Below are positions 12,588 through 14,801 of a stretch of 14,801 bases of DNA, in pieces. The stretch covers positions 1 to 14,801 of the forward strand of contig PCSF01000047.1 of assembly GCA_002771315.1 (NCBI GenBank), in the 5' to 3' direction. The translations under genes were made by a program, and so were the position numbers. The stretch is from Desulfobacterales bacterium CG23_combo_of_CG06-09_8_20_14_all_52_9. GTDB lineage: Bacteria; Desulfobacterota; Desulfobacteria; Desulfobacterales; UBA2156. A model generated the notes under the pieces. It was not told the origin of the DNA. It saw only the letters and a program-made list of their open reading frames with translations, and did not search any database. How positions within the stretch are numbered: position 1 is the stretch's first letter; each line of letters opens with the position of its first letter.

Positions 12588-13961
12588 ATGCTAAGCGACC
12601 GCGAAATCCTTTCCACCCTAGAGATGTTGAAAAACGAACATCTAGACGTGCGCACGGTGACTCTGGGTATCAACCTTTTCACTTGTGTATCCCATAGTCT
12701 GAAGCGACTGAGATCCAATATTCGTAAAAAAATATTCACCCATGCCAAAAATCTGGTTGCAACCTGTAACGCGATAGAGGACAAGTACGGCATCCCGGTG
12801 GTGAACAAAAGGATTGCCGTAAGCCCCATCGCAGCCGTCGGAGCCCCGTTTGCCGCCGATGAATTGGTTGAAGTCGCCAAAACCCTGGATGCGGCTGCCG
12901 TCGAGGTCGACGTTGATTTCATCGGCGGTTTCAGCGCGCTAGTGGAAAAAGGGCTGGCCTCAGGCGATCGCAGCCTCATTCATGCCATCCCCAAAGCGCT
13001 TTGTGAAACCGAGCGGGTATGTGCCTCCGTTAATGTGGCCTCCACCCGGGCGGGCATCAACATCGACGCCGTGCTGATGATGGGAAACGTGATCCGTAAA
13101 ACTGCGGAATTGTCCTCCCATCGGGACGGTATCGGCTGCGCCAAGTTGTGCGTTTTTGCAAATATCCCTCAGGATATCCCCTTCATGGCCGGTGCGTATT
13201 TAGGCATCGGGGAAGCCGAGGCGGTCATTAATGTGGGGGTAAGCGGGCCGGGTGTGATTAAAAAGGCCATCGATCGCGCATTGGAATCGAATCCGCGTCT
13301 GGATTTGGGACAGCTTTCGGATCTGATTAAAAAAACCGCCTACAAGGTCACCCGGGTGGGGGAGCTTATCGGTCGGGAAGTCGCAGAAAAACTCGGGATT
13401 CCCTTCGGAGTGGTGGATCTTTCCCTGGCTCCGACACCCAATGTCGGCGACAGTGTCGGCGAAATTTTTCAGAGTCTGGGGCTCGCCGCCATCGGCGTTC
13501 CGGGAACCACGGCCGCCCTGGCTCTTGTGACCGACGCAGTCAAGAAGGGTGGGGCATTTGCCAGCTCCAAGGTCGGAGGATTGAGCGGCGCCTTCATTCC
13601 GGTCAGCGAGGATCTCAATATTGCCGAAGCAGCCGGTTCCGGCTTCCTGAATATCGAGAAGCTCGAGGCCATGACCAGCGTCTGCTCAGTGGGATTGGAC
13701 ATGATCGCCATCCCCGGGGATACGTCGGAAGCGTGTATCGCCGCCATCATCGCCGATGAAATGGCCATAGGCGTCATCAATAAAAAAACTACTGCCGCCA
13801 GGCTGATCCCGGTCCCAGGGAAAAAAGCCGGAGACCGTGCCTATTTCGGCGGTCTTTTGGGGGAGGCTGTCATCATTCCCATCAATAACTCCGGAATCCC
13901 CAATCGATTCATCCTTCGCGGAGGACTCATCCCAGCCCCTATCCACAGCTTAACCAATTGA
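12588..13961 (+). CDS. UPF0210/DUF711 (PFL-like) family protein
   Basis: A 457-aa protein of UPF0210 (DUF711), near the usual length of about 450. Recognisable stretches: DVRTVTLGINLFTC (20-33), NKRIAVSPIAA (72-82), DFIGGFSALVEKG (107-119), VNVASTRAGINIDAV (147-161), and the glycine-rich C-terminal segment GKKAGDRAYFGGLLGEAVIIPIN (408-430). The family is described as distantly similar to the pyruvate-formate-lyase fold, but no glycyl-radical motif is evident and the reaction is unknown. Start: ATG at 12588 with a purine-rich GGGGAAAA upstream; 12 bp after the ACT gene and 16 bp before the crotonase-fold gene, so all three are almost certainly one transcript. Cytoplasmic, no signal peptide. 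Family assignment is strong; function is open. Confidence 0.93.
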   Translation: MLSDREILSTLEMLKNEHLDVRTVTLGINLFTCVSHSLKRLRSNIRKKIFTHAKNLVATCNAIEDKYGIPVVNKRIAVSPIAAVGAPFAADELVEVAKTLDAAAVEVDVDFIGGFSALVEKGLASGDRSLIHAIPKALCETERVCASVNVASTRAGINIDAVLMMGNVIRKTAELSSHRDGIGCAKLCVFANIPQDIPFMAGAYLGIGEAEAVINVGVSGPGVIKKAIDRALESNPRLDLGQLSDLIKKTAYKVTRVGELIGREVAEKLGIPFGVVDLSLAPTPNVGDSVGEIFQSLGLAAIGVPGTTAALALVTDAVKKGGAFASSKVGGLSGAFIPVSEDLNIAEAAGSGFLNIEKLEAMTSVCSVGLDMIAIPGDTSEACIAAIIADEMAIGVINKKTTAARLIPVPGKKAGDRAYFGGLLGEAVIIPINNSGIPNRFILRGGLIPAPIHSLTN

Positions 13962-13977
13962 CGTAAAGGAATCCGAC

Positions 13978-14757
13978 ATGAACTATGACCATCTCATCGT
14001 TTCTGCAGAGGAAGATCATGTGGCCACCATCACCCTCAATCGTCCGGAACAATTGAACACCTTCAATACGGCGATGGCCATTGAACTGACTTCCGCCCTT
14101 GAAGCCCTCGATGCCGATGCCGATACGTGCATCATCATCATCAAAGGAGCCGGAAAAGCCTTTTGTGCCGGTATCGATGTCAAGGAACTTTCTGGAAAAA
14201 CCACCCTTGAATATCGGGATTGGGTGGAACGAATGGAGAATCCGCTTCTAACCATCAGCCGCCTAAAGAAACCGGTCATCGCCCAAGTACATGGGGTCGC
14301 GGCGGCCAACGGTGCGGGCCTTGTGGCTGCTGCCGACCTGGCCACGGCCGCAGAAAACGCCCGAATGGGCTTGACCGCCATCAATGTGGGGCTCAACTGT
14401 GTTGGCCCGGTGCTCCCGGTCAGTCGTTCCGTCGGAAGAAAACGGTCCCTTGAAATGCTCTTTTCCGGGGATTTGATCCCGGCCCCGAAGGCTTTGGAGT
14501 GGGGCTTGATTAATCGGGTATTTCCAGCGGCCGATTTGGAGAAAGAAACCCGAAAATGGGCGAGAACACTGGCGGGAAAAAGCCCCATCGCCCTTCAGAT
14601 CGCCAAGAAAGCCTTTTACACAGCCGAGGGTCTGGAGTATCGTAAAGCATTTGACTACATGAACGAGGCGTTTGCCCGATTATGTTCCACAGAGGATGCT
14701 AAAGAGGGCGTCAGCGCGTTTTTCGAAAAGCGACAACCCATCTGGAAATTTCGATAA
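13978..14757 (+). CDS. Enoyl-CoA hydratase/isomerase superfamily protein, ECHDC3-like, catalytic Glu absent
   Basis: A 259-aa crotonase-fold protein of full length. The first oxyanion-hole loop is seen as AFCAGIDVKEL (61-71) and the second as GVAAANGAGLVAAADLA (106-122). Aligned by eye with rat enoyl-CoA hydratase, E144 corresponds to G114 and E164 to A134, so both catalytic glutamates are missing. The segment GLTAINVGLNCVGPVLPVSR (131-150) and the ending EGVSAFFEKRQPIW (243-256) resemble the ECHDC3 subgroup, which also lacks the pair. It may therefore bind acyl-CoA without being a hydratase, or act as an isomerase, hydrolase or thioesterase-like enzyme. Start: ATG at 13978 with AAAGGA about 8 nt upstream. 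Last of the ACT-UPF0210 operon, 16 bp behind it. Superfamily certain, reaction unknown. Confidence 0.92.
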   Translation: MNYDHLIVSAEEDHVATITLNRPEQLNTFNTAMAIELTSALEALDADADTCIIIIKGAGKAFCAGIDVKELSGKTTLEYRDWVERMENPLLTISRLKKPVIAQVHGVAAANGAGLVAAADLATAAENARMGLTAINVGLNCVGPVLPVSRSVGRKRSLEMLFSGDLIPAPKALEWGLINRVFPAADLEKETRKWARTLAGKSPIALQIAKKAFYTAEGLEYRKAFDYMNEAFARLCSTEDAKEGVSAFFEKRQPIWKFR

Positions 14758-14781
14758 GCGCTTCGGAAACCGGGAACGCTT
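14756..14781 (+). terminator. Imperfect hairpin after the crotonase-fold gene
   Basis: AAGCG (14756-14760, starting in the stop codon) pairs with CGCTT (14777-14781). Inside, TTC/GAA and GG/CC extend it with small bulges around an AAA loop. The bases following are AAAA rather than T, so this is at best a non-classical transcription end or mRNA-stabilising structure. Confidence 0.2.
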
Positions 14782-14801
14782 AAAAGCCGATTCGTCAATA
14801 T

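Noticed and set aside
14016..14588. 190-codon open frame on the minus strand opposite the crotonase-fold gene
   Set aside because: Low-complexity A/S/R-rich translation typical of an antisense shadow; the plus-strand gene is clear.
1..14801. CRISPR arrays, tRNA/rRNA genes, defence islands or phage genes
   Set aside because: No regularly spaced repeats, no cloverleaf-like sequences and no phage or toxin-antitoxin genes were seen. The Mrf-like fusion resembles repair enzymes rather than a defence system.

Overview
The window reads as ordinary chromosomal DNA of a Gram-negative anaerobe, most likely a Desulfobacterota (deltaproteobacterial) sulfate or syntrophic type. This is an inference from gene style: the DUF4911-miaB-bifunctional-nuclease order, a stand-alone PocR-domain protein, an IscR-like Rrf2 regulator, and an ACT/UPF0210 pair. 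No rRNA, tRNA or CRISPR array was seen.

Layout. Positions 1-118 (minus) hold a fragment that looks like the N-terminus of an IS91-type transposase running off the left edge. About 400 bp follow without a convincing gene. From 2640 down to 520 (minus) is a tight three-gene operon: DUF4911 protein, miaB (tRNA ms2i6A methylthiotransferase), and a DUF151 bifunctional nuclease, each overlapping the next. Divergent from it, recJ and an RNase Z-like metallo-beta-lactamase-fold gene run on the plus strand (2765-5560). A 148-aa protein of unknown function follows behind its own well-formed promoter (5653-6099). It meets, tail to tail with an 8-bp overlap, a 966-aa gene on the minus strand (6092-8992). 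That gene joins an MrfA/YprA-type helicase to an MrfB/YprB-type DEDDy exonuclease in one chain.

The right part is all on the plus strand: a CorC/HlyC-type membrane transporter with CBS domains (9275-10549), a PocR sensory domain with no output domain and six cysteines (10657-11190), and an Rrf2 regulator with an IscR-like cysteine triad and a near-palindrome upstream that could be its own operator (11321-11743). A three-gene operon follows behind a near-consensus sigma70 promoter: double-ACT GcvR-like protein, UPF0210/DUF711 protein, and an enoyl-CoA hydratase-superfamily protein lacking both usual catalytic glutamates (12021-14757).

The left two thirds is rich in nucleic-acid enzymes (bifunctional nuclease, MiaB, RecJ, RNase Z-like, helicase-exonuclease). 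The right third is transport, sensing, regulation and metabolism. I found no clear new defence or mobile system. The most notable items are the helicase-exonuclease fusion with its uncharacterised convergent neighbour, the cysteine-rich lone PocR protein, and the glutamate-less crotonase-fold enzyme in the ACT/UPF0210 operon.
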